A stretch of 48,467 nt of DNA from Pseudomonas lactucae (GTDB taxonomy: Bacteria; Pseudomonadota; Gammaproteobacteria; Pseudomonadales; Pseudomonadaceae): assembly GCF_016937615.1 (NCBI RefSeq), contig NZ_JAFHKI010000051.1:1-48467 (forward strand), read 5' to 3'. How positions within the stretch are numbered: position 1 is the first letter of the stretch; each line of letters opens with the position of its first letter. Positions 28,898 through 37,319 of the stretch are shown piece by piece. The translations under genes were made by a program, and so were the position numbers. The notes below the pieces were generated by a model. It did no database searches. It was not told the origin of the DNA and worked only from the letters and a program-made list of their open reading frames with translations.

Positions 28898-29245
28898 ATG
28901 CAAAAGTCGAAAAAGTGTATCTGTATCCCCAAACCCGTCGACTTCCGAAAGTCCATCGACGGCCTGGCTGCGCTGGTCGAGTTGGACATTAAGGTCGCGG
29001 TTTTTGACCCCGTGCTTTTCGTCTTCCTCAACAAGCCCCGCAACCGAGTGAAGATTTTATATTGGGAGCGCAATGGCTTCTGCCTATGGCTCAAGCGCCT
29101 CGAATCCGAGCGCTTTAAAACATCGCCCGATGCCAGCGACGAGGCGATAGTCCTGACCGTCCAGGAACTCAACTGGATGCTCGACGGTTTTGACCTCTGG
29201 CGTAACCGTCCCCATCAGGTTTTGACGCCACGATTCGTGGCCTGA
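28898..29245 (+). CDS. tnpB: IS66 TnpB (Orf2) accessory protein, altered N-terminus
   Basis: This 115-residue TnpB-type protein helps IS66 transposition; its biochemical role is not settled. The body is intact from KPVDFRKSIDGLAALVELDI to HQVLTPRFVA. The usual start (ATGATGCGACCC at 28885) is in a different frame, because one extra C sits in the TATCCCCAAACCC stretch compared with the copy at 24419. The ATG at 28898 can still open the correct downstream frame, giving MQKSKKCICIPKPVD in place of the normal MMRPDAKVEKVYLYPKPVD. It may be a functional variant or a nearly dead gene. It ends 18 bases before tnpC. Confidence 0.75.
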   Translation: MQKSKKCICIPKPVDFRKSIDGLAALVELDIKVAVFDPVLFVFLNKPRNRVKILYWERNGFCLWLKRLESERFKTSPDASDEAIVLTVQELNWMLDGFDLWRNRPHQVLTPRFVA

Positions 29246-29263
29246 TTCGGTATAATCCAGGGC

Positions 29264-30796
29264 ATGATTTCGATGCCCAAAGACCTTCCTGACGACCCCG
29301 CGCTACTCAAGCAATTGCTAGAGCAGATGCTGATTGAGCGCGAGTCTAATAAGGGCCGCATCGTCCATCTTGAAGAAGAAAACGCGCTACTGCGCCAGCG
29401 CCTGTTCGGACGTAAGTCCGAGCAGACAGCCGATCTGGCGACGCCTCAGCTAGCCCTTTTCAACGAGGCGGAAAGCATCGCCGAGCCTGTCGACGAAGAC
29501 GTCGAAGAAGAGGTTGTCGCACCAGGCAAGCGTCGCGGCAAACGCAAGCCGCTGCCTGCCGACCTGCCACGTATCGAGGTTATCCACGAACTTCCCGAGC
29601 ATGAACTGACGTGTGCCTGCGGCTGCCGTAAACACGCGATTGGCGAGGAAGTCAGCGAGCAGCTTGAAATCGTACCGATGCAGATCCGAGTGATCAAACA
29701 CGTTCGTAAAGTTTACGGTTGTCGCGACTGCGAAACGGCCCCGGTTACTGCGGACAAGCCGGCTCAACTGATTGAAAAAAGCATGGCCAGCCCAAGTTTT
29801 CTGGCGATGCTGCTGACCACCAAATACGTGGACGGTTTACCGCTCCACCGCTTTGAAAAAGTACTGGGCCGCCATGGCATCGATATTCCACGTCAGACCC
29901 TGGCTCGCTGGGTTATCCAATGCGGTGAGCACTTTCAGCCATTGCTGAATTTAATGCGCGACAGCCTCTTGGCCAGTCGGGTCATCCACTGCGATGAAAC
30001 ACGCGTGCAGGTGTTGAAAGAGCCTGACCGGGAGCCAAGCAGTCAGTCCTGGATGTGGGTGCAAACCGGTGGCCCGCCAGACAAACCAGTGATCCTTTTT
30101 GACTACTCCACCAGCCGCTCGCAGGAGGTTCCAACGCGCCTGCTCGATGGCTACTGCGGCTATCTCATGACCGATGATTACGCCGGTTACAACGCGCTTG
30201 GCGCGCAGGACGGAGTCGAGCGTTTAGGGTGCTGGGCTCATGCACGCCGTAAGTTTGTCGAAGCGCAAAAAGTGCAACCCAAAGGCAAGACAGGCCGGGC
30301 GGATATAGCGCTGAAGCTGATCAGCAAACTATACGGCATCGAGATCGCCTTCAAAGAGAGCAGCGATGAGGGGCGGAAAAATGGACGTCAAGATTTAAGT
30401 CTCAAGGTGATGAGTGAGCTGAAGGCCTGGATGGAAAAAACGCACCCATACATGACCACGCAGAATGCACTGGGCAAGGCTGTGACCTACCTGGCAAACA
30501 ACTGGAGCAAACTGGAACGATACGTCGAGCAAGGCTACCTGCCCATCGACAACAATACCGCCGAGCGCGCGATCCGGCCTTTCGTCATCGGAAGGAAGAA
30601 CTGGTTGTTCAGCGATACACCCAAAGGCGCGACGGCCAGTGCTCAACTTTACAGCCTGGTCGAGACCGCCAAAGCCAACGGCCAAGAGCCTTATGCGTGG
30701 CTGCGCCACGCACTGGAGCGTCTACCACAGGCATCCTCGGTCGAAGATTACGAAGCTCTGTTGCCGTGGAATTGCAAGCCTGGATCCCACAGCTAA
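29264..30796 (+). CDS. tnpC: IS66 family transposase TnpC, intact
   Basis: This 510-residue transposase is of the usual IS66 length and carries out DNA cleavage and strand transfer. An N-terminal leucine-rich helix (about 12-50, with the [13 protein letters not shown] motif) precedes a cysteine-containing zinc-finger-like region (CACGC at 117-121 and CRDC at 153-156). The catalytic core shows Asp244 in HCDETRVQV, Asp304 in TDDYAGYN and Glu434 in [11 protein letters not shown]. The short tail ends near KPGSHS. The degenerate copies at 24.7 kb and 38.7 kb are its relatives. It is the only complete transposase in the window. Confidence 0.95.
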   Translation: MISMPKDLPDDPALLKQLLEQMLIERESNKGRIVHLEEENALLRQRLFGRKSEQTADLATPQLALFNEAESIAEPVDEDVEEEVVAPGKRRGKRKPLPADLPRIEVIHELPEHELTCACGCRKHAIGEEVSEQLEIVPMQIRVIKHVRKVYGCRDCETAPVTADKPAQLIEKSMASPSFLAMLLTTKYVDGLPLHRFEKVLGRHGIDIPRQTLARWVIQCGEHFQPLLNLMRDSLLASRVIHCDETRVQVLKEPDREPSSQSWMWVQTGGPPDKPVILFDYSTSRSQEVPTRLLDGYCGYLMTDDYAGYNALGAQDGVERLGCWAHARRKFVEAQKVQPKGKTGRADIALKLISKLYGIEIAFKESSDEGRKNGRQDLSLKVMSELKAWMEKTHPYMTTQNALGKAVTYLANNWSKLERYVEQGYLPIDNNTAERAIRPFVIGRKNWLFSDTPKGATASAQLYSLVETAKANGQEPYAWLRHALERLPQASSVEDYEALLPWNCKPGSHS

Positions 30797-30841
30797 ACGC
30801 ACCGCCCGCTTTTGACTAGGTGGGGTTTATGGAGCGCTTAC

Positions 30842-30849
30842 AATCCATC
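30842..30849. repeat. Target-site duplication of the complete IS66 element, right copy
   Basis: AATCCATC immediately follows the IS66 right end and is identical to 28793-28800. Confidence 0.92.
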
Positions 30850-30975
30850 AGCCAATAACAGCAGAATTTTGGCCCTCTGCCCGAGACGTTGTGCCAGCCA
30901 GACCATCCGCGATCAGTCTTGCAGTGTGGCTTGGTCAGATAGCGTTAAAACGAATGGGGCGGCAGGTTTGGCCAT
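30850..30975 (-). pseudogene. IS630-type transposase remnant, N-terminal part
   Basis: On the minus strand, from an ATG at 30975, the translation MAKPAAPFVLTLSDQATLQD, one stop codon where a tryptophan is expected, and then AQRLGQRAKILLLLADG matches the start of an IS630-family transposase. Removing the IS66 element and one target repeat joins it to TSKDVSHPLQISEPMV and WRKRYLEAGLEGL at 28.7-28.8 kb, which restores the helix-turn-helix region. The stop codon and frameshifts show that the gene was already decayed, or has decayed since. Confidence 0.75.
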
Positions 30976-31299
30976 GCGCACTACTGCTAAGTGAGGCCGA
31001 CGTCTGGTTAGTATATCGACATGTTTTTCGATAATCGAACTAACCGCTCAGGACACTAGTGCTCTCATTTGCCTCACTGAATGCCAAGAAGTTCAACAAT
31101 GATGTAAGCTTCAGACGTGATAGAACATTAATTTCGCCAGCACCACTAAGTTGGTTTTCACTAAAAAAACACTAATCAGCGCATGTTCACTCGGATTCTG
31201 TGCTTTGTTAGTTTTGCACCAAAAGCTAAAGCAAGAACCGCATTCGAAAACGCCACACCTGCCGATCTCTGCTGGATAGAAGGGCAGGAGCTATCATTG
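30976..31299. other. A+T-rich intergenic region, no gene seen
   Basis: These 324 bases lie between the transposase remnant and the 3' end of the seven-gene cassette. No coding sequence or clear terminator is visible. Confidence 0.4.
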
Positions 31300-33264
31300 C
31301 TACAACGACTGCGGGGCGCAAGTACGCCTGGCTATAGTTTGAATCGAGCGTACAGTTGCATAGAACCCTATGACACCTGCAGTGACGAAAAACGGAAGCG
31401 CAGGAAATACATATCTGACCTGCGTGCCCGGCCAGGAACTAGCATCCAGAATACCCAGGGTCAAGCACCGGGCAGCCAAACCGGCCATGACAATTAGAAT
31501 CAAAAAAGATATATCTTTATGATTAGCGAACACGGACAGGATGAAGCCCACCACGATCGCTACAGAAAGCAAGTACCCAATAAAACTATACATTTGATAA
31601 AGGAAATAATTGTTTGAACCAGCGGCTTTGGCAGATGCAAAAACCTTATCTAAGCGAGAACTACTAAGGCTAGAGACCTCGTCCACTCCGATAACAGAGT
31701 TAACCTTTCCTTGTAAAGAAATACTATCACCTGCCCTTACTTTTGAAATATCTGCTTTCGAAATTTCGCCATTCAAACCCTTTAAGTAGATGTACTTTGG
31801 AACGGTGTTTGCACCGACTGAAAGTTGAAATGGGTAAGCTTCCGCCGAAATATCAGCCCGTCTCTGGGGACCTATAGATTTCCAATTGTTTGGCGTTTCA
31901 TCACCGGCGAGAGCCAATAGACTACCTAACGGTGCTGCAACCCAGCCAGAAATGCCGCGTTCCTGGGGGACTTTTCTTCGGCCATCAATGGATACATATT
32001 TTTCAAATTGTATTGGTGTCGCAGTTTCATTAGGTGGCTCAAATTGATACCTAGGAAGTATCAACAGCAGGAAAGTTTTCCAGGTAGAATCAGGCACATC
32101 CCCTACCCACTTACCCATATCGGGATCTATAAAAGAGGATAGTACGTACGGCCTTTTTATAAGTTTCCCCTGTTCGAAACCATTATTAATATCCAAGGCA
32201 ATTTGGGAAAACTTCTTATCAGCTTTTTTTGCACTAGTGAACCAACCAGCAGTTGCACCAGCATCACGAAGAGCCCAATAGAACCAGCCATTTCCTATTT
32301 CACCATCTGATCCGGCAATAGGATGCGCTGCAATTTCTTTACCGATTGGCCCTTCAAAAAACGGAGCCAGCTCTCGAAATGTTGGGCTTACCTCATACGC
32401 TAGAGATCGGGCAGCAGCAGTAACAGTAGCGTGCTTTGGAGTACGACCAACATCGATACTATTCAACGCTTTGACCGCACTTTGATAACCAGGAGCGGAA
32501 AGCTCATTGAGCACCAGCATATGCAGGCGACTATAGTTACAGACAGAAATCACACCACCTAGAAAAATTGTTGCAAGCAGAGGAGCGATAATTAGTTTTG
32601 CCCCCAATTTCTGCCAATAGCGGCCATGCCACCAAACGTCTTTCTGAAAAAAAGAAAAGAAAAGAACGACTATCAAGGGTGCAAGTAAAACGATGCCTTC
32701 CTTGCGAGTCAAATAGGCAAAGGCGAAACCTGCAACAAATAAAATATAGGAGAGCCGCTTAGCAAGGCAATTTTCTGCGCTTCTTAGATTCCAGACTTCG
32801 ATGCCTGCCGCCAGAGTTAAAACTGTTAATGCGCCAAGCAATGTTTCTGCAAGCCCGCGATCAAAAACCATGATTGCATAAGGATGAAAACCTAACAGCA
32901 GGAATACCAGTAATCCTGCTACTCTCCAACGGGTAAACCGTGTAATCGCTAGGGCAAGATAAAGACTGGAGCATATCCAAAGAGCATCGATACCCAACCG
33001 AGCAGGAATACCTATAAAATTCAAACTCAGCAGCCAAATTGAATAGGTAGGTATTTGAGCGAAAGCCATGTGGGTATATCCACCTCCCCAAATATACCTA
33101 GATGCGCTCTCTATATACCAATACTCATCATATGGACTATTAGTTGCAACTATGTCCCTGTCACCAGTCAGCCAGAATCTGAAAAAGACTAAAACCGCGT
33201 AAATGAAAATAAAGCACTTTGAAGACAAAGCGAACCCATGCTTTTTACTACCTATCAATAACAT
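31300..33264 (-). CDS. GT-C-like polytopic membrane protein
   Basis: This 654-residue inner-membrane protein has about ten helices. Its first extracytoplasmic loop contains an acidic pair, Asp46-Glu47 in SPYDEYWYIESASRYI. This is the place and type of motif where GT-C glycosyltransferases such as the ArnT and PMT families bind polyprenyl-phosphate sugars. A large soluble periplasmic insert spans about 250-550 and includes VRAGDSISLQGK at 509. The last helices end with RYVFPALPFFVTAGVIG. It is the last gene of the cassette, 64 bases after a GT2 gene whose product could charge the lipid carrier. I infer that it transfers a sugar to O-antigen or lipid A core in the periplasm; no named family is certain. 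Confidence 0.72.
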   Translation of the reverse strand: MLLIGSKKHGFALSSKCFIFIYAVLVFFRFWLTGDRDIVATNSPYDEYWYIESASRYIWGGGYTHMAFAQIPTYSIWLLSLNFIGIPARLGIDALWICSSLYLALAITRFTRWRVAGLLVFLLLGFHPYAIMVFDRGLAETLLGALTVLTLAAGIEVWNLRSAENCLAKRLSYILFVAGFAFAYLTRKEGIVLLAPLIVVLFFSFFQKDVWWHGRYWQKLGAKLIIAPLLATIFLGGVISVCNYSRLHMLVLNELSAPGYQSAVKALNSIDVGRTPKHATVTAAARSLAYEVSPTFRELAPFFEGPIGKEIAAHPIAGSDGEIGNGWFYWALRDAGATAGWFTSAKKADKKFSQIALDINNGFEQGKLIKRPYVLSSFIDPDMGKWVGDVPDSTWKTFLLLILPRYQFEPPNETATPIQFEKYVSIDGRRKVPQERGISGWVAAPLGSLLALAGDETPNNWKSIGPQRRADISAEAYPFQLSVGANTVPKYIYLKGLNGEISKADISKVRAGDSISLQGKVNSVIGVDEVSSLSSSRLDKVFASAKAAGSNNYFLYQMYSFIGYLLSVAIVVGFILSVFANHKDISFLILIVMAGLAARCLTLGILDASSWPGTQVRYVFPALPFFVTAGVIGFYATVRSIQTIARRTCAPQSL

Positions 33265-33328
33265 GTCTAGCTCTTATAATTAGTGAAATTCAAAAAAGCG
33301 ATAAGTACACAACATAGACACCAACCTA

Positions 33329-34162
33329 TCATAGTTTTTGCGGGTTATACATACCAAAACAAGACTTAAACAAAACCGAAATCACCAACAAATTGCCTTT
33401 GACAGCACTGATCTTTGTCGGCACCTCACCTTTTGGGTAACGTCGAACAGTCGCTAATTCAACACAGCGATAACCCAACTTCGGTGCCCGATAAGAAAGA
33501 TAAGCCAAAAGCTCGTATGTCACAAATACATCACGAAACAAAGAGACTTTTGGATCTAGCAGCATTTTCCGACTATAAGCCCGAAAACCTTGAGTGGTAT
33601 CAGTCCACTTGAAACCAGAGAAAAGACTCAACATGGGCGCATGGATAAAGCGAATAGCGAAATCGCGCGATTTAGGTGTGTTCTCAGCCACTCCACCGGA
33701 CACAAACCGCGAGGCTTGCACAAAATCGACACCCTGTTTTAGTGCATCAATAAAGCGCAAGATAGCCTCAGGGTCATCTTTGTCGTTACCATCAATGGTA
33801 ACGATGCCCTCATAGCCCTGGTCGAGCGCAAAGGCATAAGCGCAGCGAAGCTGGGCGCTGAGTTTTCCAGGAGCAGTCTTTAGCAGCAAACCTCGCACGC
33901 CGACTTGTTGCAAGGCTTGCAACTCCAGCGAGCCGTCCGTTGTACCGCCGTCGACAATGATGATATCGGCAATACTTTCAATTTTATGCGCTGCCATTCT
34001 GGCCAGCAGGCTCTTGATTCGTTCGCCCTCATTGATTACCGGAATCACCACGCACCAGGGGTGCTGGCGACCCAGCCAGAGTTGCGTATCAAAAGAAGGG
34101 ACTTGCCATGATTCGCGGCCAGCAGGAACAATTTCAGAAGAGTTCATCATGTTTTCCATCAC
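33329..34162 (-). CDS. GT2 glycosyltransferase (dolichyl/undecaprenyl-phosphate sugar synthase-like)
   Basis: This 277-residue GT-A enzyme of family 2 is similar to polyprenyl-phosphate mannose/glucose synthases. Motifs are VVIPVINEGERIKSLL, the nucleotide-site IIIVDGGTTDGS, and GIVTIDGNDKDDPEAI, which contains the metal-binding acidic residues. TTQGFRAYSRKML is characteristic of the DPM branch. It has no C-terminal membrane helices, so it probably acts at the membrane surface. The start at 34162 overlaps the previous stop by four bases; several in-frame ATGs follow, so the true start could be a few codons later. It probably makes an undecaprenyl-phosphate sugar for the membrane proteins encoded beside it. 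Confidence 0.82.
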   Translation of the reverse strand: MMENMMNSSEIVPAGRESWQVPSFDTQLWLGRQHPWCVVIPVINEGERIKSLLARMAAHKIESIADIIIVDGGTTDGSLELQALQQVGVRGLLLKTAPGKLSAQLRCAYAFALDQGYEGIVTIDGNDKDDPEAILRFIDALKQGVDFVQASRFVSGGVAENTPKSRDFAIRFIHAPMLSLFSGFKWTDTTQGFRAYSRKMLLDPKVSLFRDVFVTYELLAYLSYRAPKLGYRCVELATVRRYPKGEVPTKISAVKGNLLVISVLFKSCFGMYNPQKL

Positions 34163-34521
34163 GCCACCCGAGCAGTAATCAGCCCGACGCCAGCAATTAC
34201 CAATACGATTCCTGCCCCTGTAGTCCAGTGGAAGGATTCACGAAAAAACACGACCGAAAACAAGGCGACAGTCGCTACCGCACCTGCGGTCAGAACAGGA
34301 TGTGCCACGTTCAACGGCAGGCGCGCCAAGGCAGCGGCATAAAGCAGAAAGGCTGCGCCGTATAGCCCAAGCCCCAGCCAAAATGGCCAATTACTCAACG
34401 CCGCCAATGGGTCACTGAGTGAGGGAAACTTGCGTGGGGGCATCATGGCCATCTTCACCAGAACACTGGCGGAAGCATTGGAGAGAATACCTAGAACCAG
34501 TATTAGCCATTTCATGCTCAT
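34159..34521 (-). CDS. Small EamA/SMR-type membrane protein, possible lipid-sugar flippase
   Basis: This 120-residue protein has four predicted helices (starting WLILVLGILSNASASVLVKM), the size and pattern of ArnE/ArnF-like half-transporters. ArnE/ArnF flip undecaprenyl-phosphate aminoarabinose to the periplasm, where ArnT uses it. Placed between sugar-synthesis genes and a GT2 plus GT-C pair, this protein is well placed to flip an undecaprenyl-phosphate sugar. It overlaps its neighbours by four bases on each side. The family assignment is by topology and motif pattern, and the flippase role is inference. Confidence 0.75.
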   Translation of the reverse strand: MSMKWLILVLGILSNASASVLVKMAMMPPRKFPSLSDPLAALSNWPFWLGLGLYGAAFLLYAAALARLPLNVAHPVLTAGAVATVALFSVVFFRESFHWTTGAGIVLVIAGVGLITARVA

Positions 34522-35354
34522 ATGCTCACCTCGACACCAGCCCGGCGATAATGCCGCGTCGCCACCTGAAGGGCGCGCTCAATCGATACCAGATGCGGCT
34601 CTTCTCTGGTCGCCACCATCTCGATGGAGACCACATGAGTGGGCAGGCACTGCGCCAGGGCAGCCATTACCTGCCCATGCTCAGTGCCACCGTCACCCAA
34701 TGGCAACAAGTCAGGTTCGCTGGCATGTACATGCCCAATCAGCGCGGCACAGTCTTGCAGAACCGCCAGAGGATCTTCGCCATTGATCGTGAGCGCTCCG
34801 GTGTCCAACTGCATACGGATGGCCGGATGCCCAACCGTCTTCACCACGAGGGCGGTTTCTGCGCTGGTGGTCATGAAATTAGCGCCGTAACAAGTAGGAT
34901 TGGGCTCAAGGCAGATTGTTACCCCCCAGGTGGAAGCGATATCGCCTAGCCGCCGAAAGAAAGAAACAGCGATGTCCGAGGTCTCTTGATTGTTCAATCC
35001 GCCACGATCGCGATTTTTGGGGGAGCCAAAAACCAAGCGGTGCGCACCCAAACCGGCTCCGATTCGACATACCTCCGTCAAATGCGCCAGCAACGCCGCC
35101 TGGGTTTCAGAGGAACCAAAGACGTTCAAACCCGTGGTACCAAACAAGAGCGCCTGCATGCCGGTGATTTCAATCCCACGCTGAGCCCACCAGTCTTTGA
35201 CAGCCGCGATATCTTCGTTTGTAGCCTTTGTGGGCTCTGGAAAATACTTGCTCGGTGCAATATCTATAGCGTCAACTGCAAATCGCTGAAGCAGGACTGC
35301 GACCGCTTCATCTTCGGCGGCGTCCCACGCAATATTAGAAATCGCCAACCTCAT
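34518..35354 (-). CDS. Sugar phosphate isomerase/epimerase-like TIM-barrel protein
   Basis: This 278-residue protein of the xylose-isomerase-like (AP endonuclease 2) superfamily has the expected divalent-metal ligands in place: Glu150 in CLEPN, Asp184 in MQLDTGA, His210 in HVHASEP and Glu245 in SIEMVA. Members isomerise or epimerise ketoses, or dehydrate cyclitols. The local substrate is unknown. Together with the SDR and the FAD oxidoreductase upstream, it suggests a short pathway that makes or alters an unusual sugar or cyclitol. Start and stop both overlap neighbouring genes by four bases. Confidence 0.82.
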   Translation of the reverse strand: MRLAISNIAWDAAEDEAVAVLLQRFAVDAIDIAPSKYFPEPTKATNEDIAAVKDWWAQRGIEITGMQALLFGTTGLNVFGSSETQAALLAHLTEVCRIGAGLGAHRLVFGSPKNRDRGGLNNQETSDIAVSFFRRLGDIASTWGVTICLEPNPTCYGANFMTTSAETALVVKTVGHPAIRMQLDTGALTINGEDPLAVLQDCAALIGHVHASEPDLLPLGDGGTEHGQVMAALAQCLPTHVVSIEMVATREEPHLVSIERALQVATRHYRRAGVEVSI

Positions 35355-36145
35355 GTGTTTATCCTCACATCGGCCTTGATCGCAAGTGGTTCCGACTGCG
35401 CATACGCCCTGACGGCCTGGATCGTTTCCCGGGCGCTGTATTGATAGTGCCCCGTCGCACCAAATACCTGGGCATGTTTGGTCTGCAGGTCATAGGTCGC
35501 TGCGGGATTAGGCAAGGTATTGGTGAATGTCTTACCGAAGCCTTGTTGAGACACCTCTGCCACGCTGACAGGTCCGGCAGTGAGGTGAACCAGTTTCAAA
35601 CCAGCAGCGAGGGCGGTTTGAATGTCATACCAAAGGTTGACCATTGGGTAAAACTGGAACACGCCGCGGCTATCAATGGCCTGAAGGTTGTTGTCATTGA
35701 GAAAATCGAAAATGACATTCTTGCGCAACCCTGGGCCTACCAGGCCTGGCAGACGCACAATTAGATGGTTAGGGAAGTGCTCTTCGACGAATTTCTCCAG
35801 CAATCTGCGATGCAAACCATAGGCATGCAGGTCCGCCTCATCGACAGGCGTGTCTTCGTCAACGCCCAGGGGACTCTTGAAGACATCCACGGTACTGATC
35901 AGGATGAAGGTCTGGCACTTGACGGTTCTGAGGTGCGCAATCAGTGCCTCGATTTTTTGACGATCGGCTTCCGGCTCCCGATTGGCGATCCACTTTTGCG
36001 CCGGAGCACCAGCACACACCACCGTATCAAATGACTGGTTATCAATATCGCCAATATTAGTTGAACGATAAAGAGAGGTGAAACTTTCCTGTTTGAGAAG
36101 GGTGCCGCCTACGTAGCCCGAATAACCAATAAGCGAATTAAACAT
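35351..36145 (-). CDS. SDR-type NAD-dependent epimerase/reductase, atypical active site
   Basis: This 264-residue protein begins with a short-chain dehydrogenase nucleotide-binding loop, GYSGYVGG at 7-14. ISTVDVF at 83-89 is in the position of the catalytic serine/threonine strand. The YxxxK motif appears as Tyr109-Gly-Leu-His-Arg113, with arginine in place of lysine. The protein is shorter than most extended SDRs (about 310-340). It may reduce or epimerise a sugar intermediate made by its neighbours, or may have changed chemistry. It overlaps the FAD oxidoreductase gene by eight bases and the TIM-barrel gene by four. Confidence 0.75.
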   Translation of the reverse strand: MFNSLIGYSGYVGGTLLKQESFTSLYRSTNIGDIDNQSFDTVVCAGAPAQKWIANREPEADRQKIEALIAHLRTVKCQTFILISTVDVFKSPLGVDEDTPVDEADLHAYGLHRRLLEKFVEEHFPNHLIVRLPGLVGPGLRKNVIFDFLNDNNLQAIDSRGVFQFYPMVNLWYDIQTALAAGLKLVHLTAGPVSVAEVSQQGFGKTFTNTLPNPAATYDLQTKHAQVFGATGHYQYSARETIQAVRAYAQSEPLAIKADVRINT

Positions 36146-37319
36146 TCACCACTCCAAATTTAGTTTTTTCTTGATCGTCAATGCTGGTGATGTTTTCAGC
36201 TTCGAGGGTTTCAAAGACGTCATAAATATTATCAATCTTACCGCCGAGGACCGAATAACATCCGGGCAACTCTGCGTGCTTCTCAAAAAGGATTGGCCTT
36301 CCGTCATCGCCTTCGTTTTTCAGCAGAACGGTCTTGACCTCGAATAACGAGTCCATGTATTTGGCTTTCAATACCTCGGGCATATAACGCCCCACATCCC
36401 GGACCATCCTGTCCACGCGAGTGTCGCGCTTGTAATGGCGTAGCTTTTCGTAAGGATCTAACCCTTGCTGGTCACTCCAGCTCAGGTGCGGTGTATAGCG
36501 AACATGGGACAAGGTATGCAGTCCACGCGCAGGGAAGGGCATCATGGAGAAAAACGGGCCATCCATCACCGTGACACCTAGACCTTCGAGTGACGGAGGC
36601 ATCTGCATCAGGGCCATTTCCGTGATTTCCTGCTTGAGGCCCGTACTAACGCCAGGGAAATCACCCTTGAACTGATTAAGGCTGCTATAGGTGCAGTTAA
36701 ATACATAACGACTACTGAGAACCTCCTGCTCTCCCTGATGCCTTTCGACGACAACTTGCAAAGCCCCCTGAGCCCCTTTCGAAATCGCGGTCGCCCGAGT
36801 TTGATAGCGGACCTGAACACCGTTTTCTTTTAGTTCGCGCTCTGCCCAGCTCGCTAGTTGCGTGGTGTCAAACGCGTACTCCTCAACGAGGTATACATCC
36901 TCGATCAAACGAGGCTCAAATAGGTCTCGCAACATGGAATCTGCCGGTTTGATATCCGCCCCGATTTGCTGGCAGAAGCGTTCAAACTGTTTGGCCGTGA
37001 CCTTCGAGTTGCGTCGGGAGATAGCGTAGAGCTTGGTGAAGTCTTTCTTTATGGCGAGCGGCCAGTCCCGGATAAATTTAGGCAGGTTAACCCGACTTCT
37101 ATACGCAGTCGTGAAGCTGCGTGGGTAGTGATAACCGTTATGCACACGCGCCTGATTGTTGTAAGAGGCGCGCATCAGTAGCGCGGGCTCTCGCTCAATC
37201 AGCACGATGCGCTTGAGGCCGCGTTGCCTGGCCAGATAGACCGCAATAGCCGCGCCATAAAATCCCCCACCAATAATCACGGCATCCTGAGACGGTGGGT
37301 GTGGATCGAGATGCGACAT
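36138..37319 (-). CDS. FAD-dependent oxidoreductase (DAO family)
   Basis: This 393-residue flavoprotein has an N-terminal FAD-binding motif IIGGGFYGAAIAVYLARQRG (from 15) with the ribose-binding acid at Glu42. NNQARVHNGYHYPRS at 54-68 is the flavin-contact segment typical of D-amino-acid-oxidase-fold enzymes. Such enzymes oxidise amines or alcohols. In this setting the substrate could be a sugar or cyclitol, which would be unusual for O-antigen synthesis. No signal peptide is seen, so it acts in the cytoplasm. Its start shares one base with the stop of the upstream GT2. A DAO-type oxidase in a polysaccharide cassette is the strongest sign that the pathway is not a standard nucleotide-sugar route. 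Confidence 0.82.
   Translation of the reverse strand: MSHLDPHPPSQDAVIIGGGFYGAAIAVYLARQRGLKRIVLIEREPALLMRASYNNQARVHNGYHYPRSFTTAYRSRVNLPKFIRDWPLAIKKDFTKLYAISRRNSKVTAKQFERFCQQIGADIKPADSMLRDLFEPRLIEDVYLVEEYAFDTTQLASWAERELKENGVQVRYQTRATAISKGAQGALQVVVERHQGEQEVLSSRYVFNCTYSSLNQFKGDFPGVSTGLKQEITEMALMQMPPSLEGLGVTVMDGPFFSMMPFPARGLHTLSHVRYTPHLSWSDQQGLDPYEKLRHYKRDTRVDRMVRDVGRYMPEVLKAKYMDSLFEVKTVLLKNEGDDGRPILFEKHAELPGCYSVLGGKIDNIYDVFETLEAENITSIDDQEKTKFGVVNV

Larger units (their letters stand above)
28801..30841 (+). mobile_element. IS66-family insertion sequence, complete 2041-bp element
   Basis: The element begins GTAAGCGCTCCATGAACCCC and ends with the inverted repeat GGGGTTTATGGAGCGCTTAC. It is flanked by the perfect 8-bp repeat AATCCATC and carries tnpB and tnpC. 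There is no room for a separate tnpA-like first gene; only about 85 bases precede tnpB. It has inserted into an older IS630-type transposase gene. The exact target duplication and intact tnpC indicate a fairly recent insertion. Confidence 0.93.

Noticed and set aside
31183..31497. A 104-codon plus-strand open frame over the 3' end of the GT-C-like gene
   Set aside because: It mostly overlaps the conserved C-terminal helices of the opposite gene and has no motif of its own.
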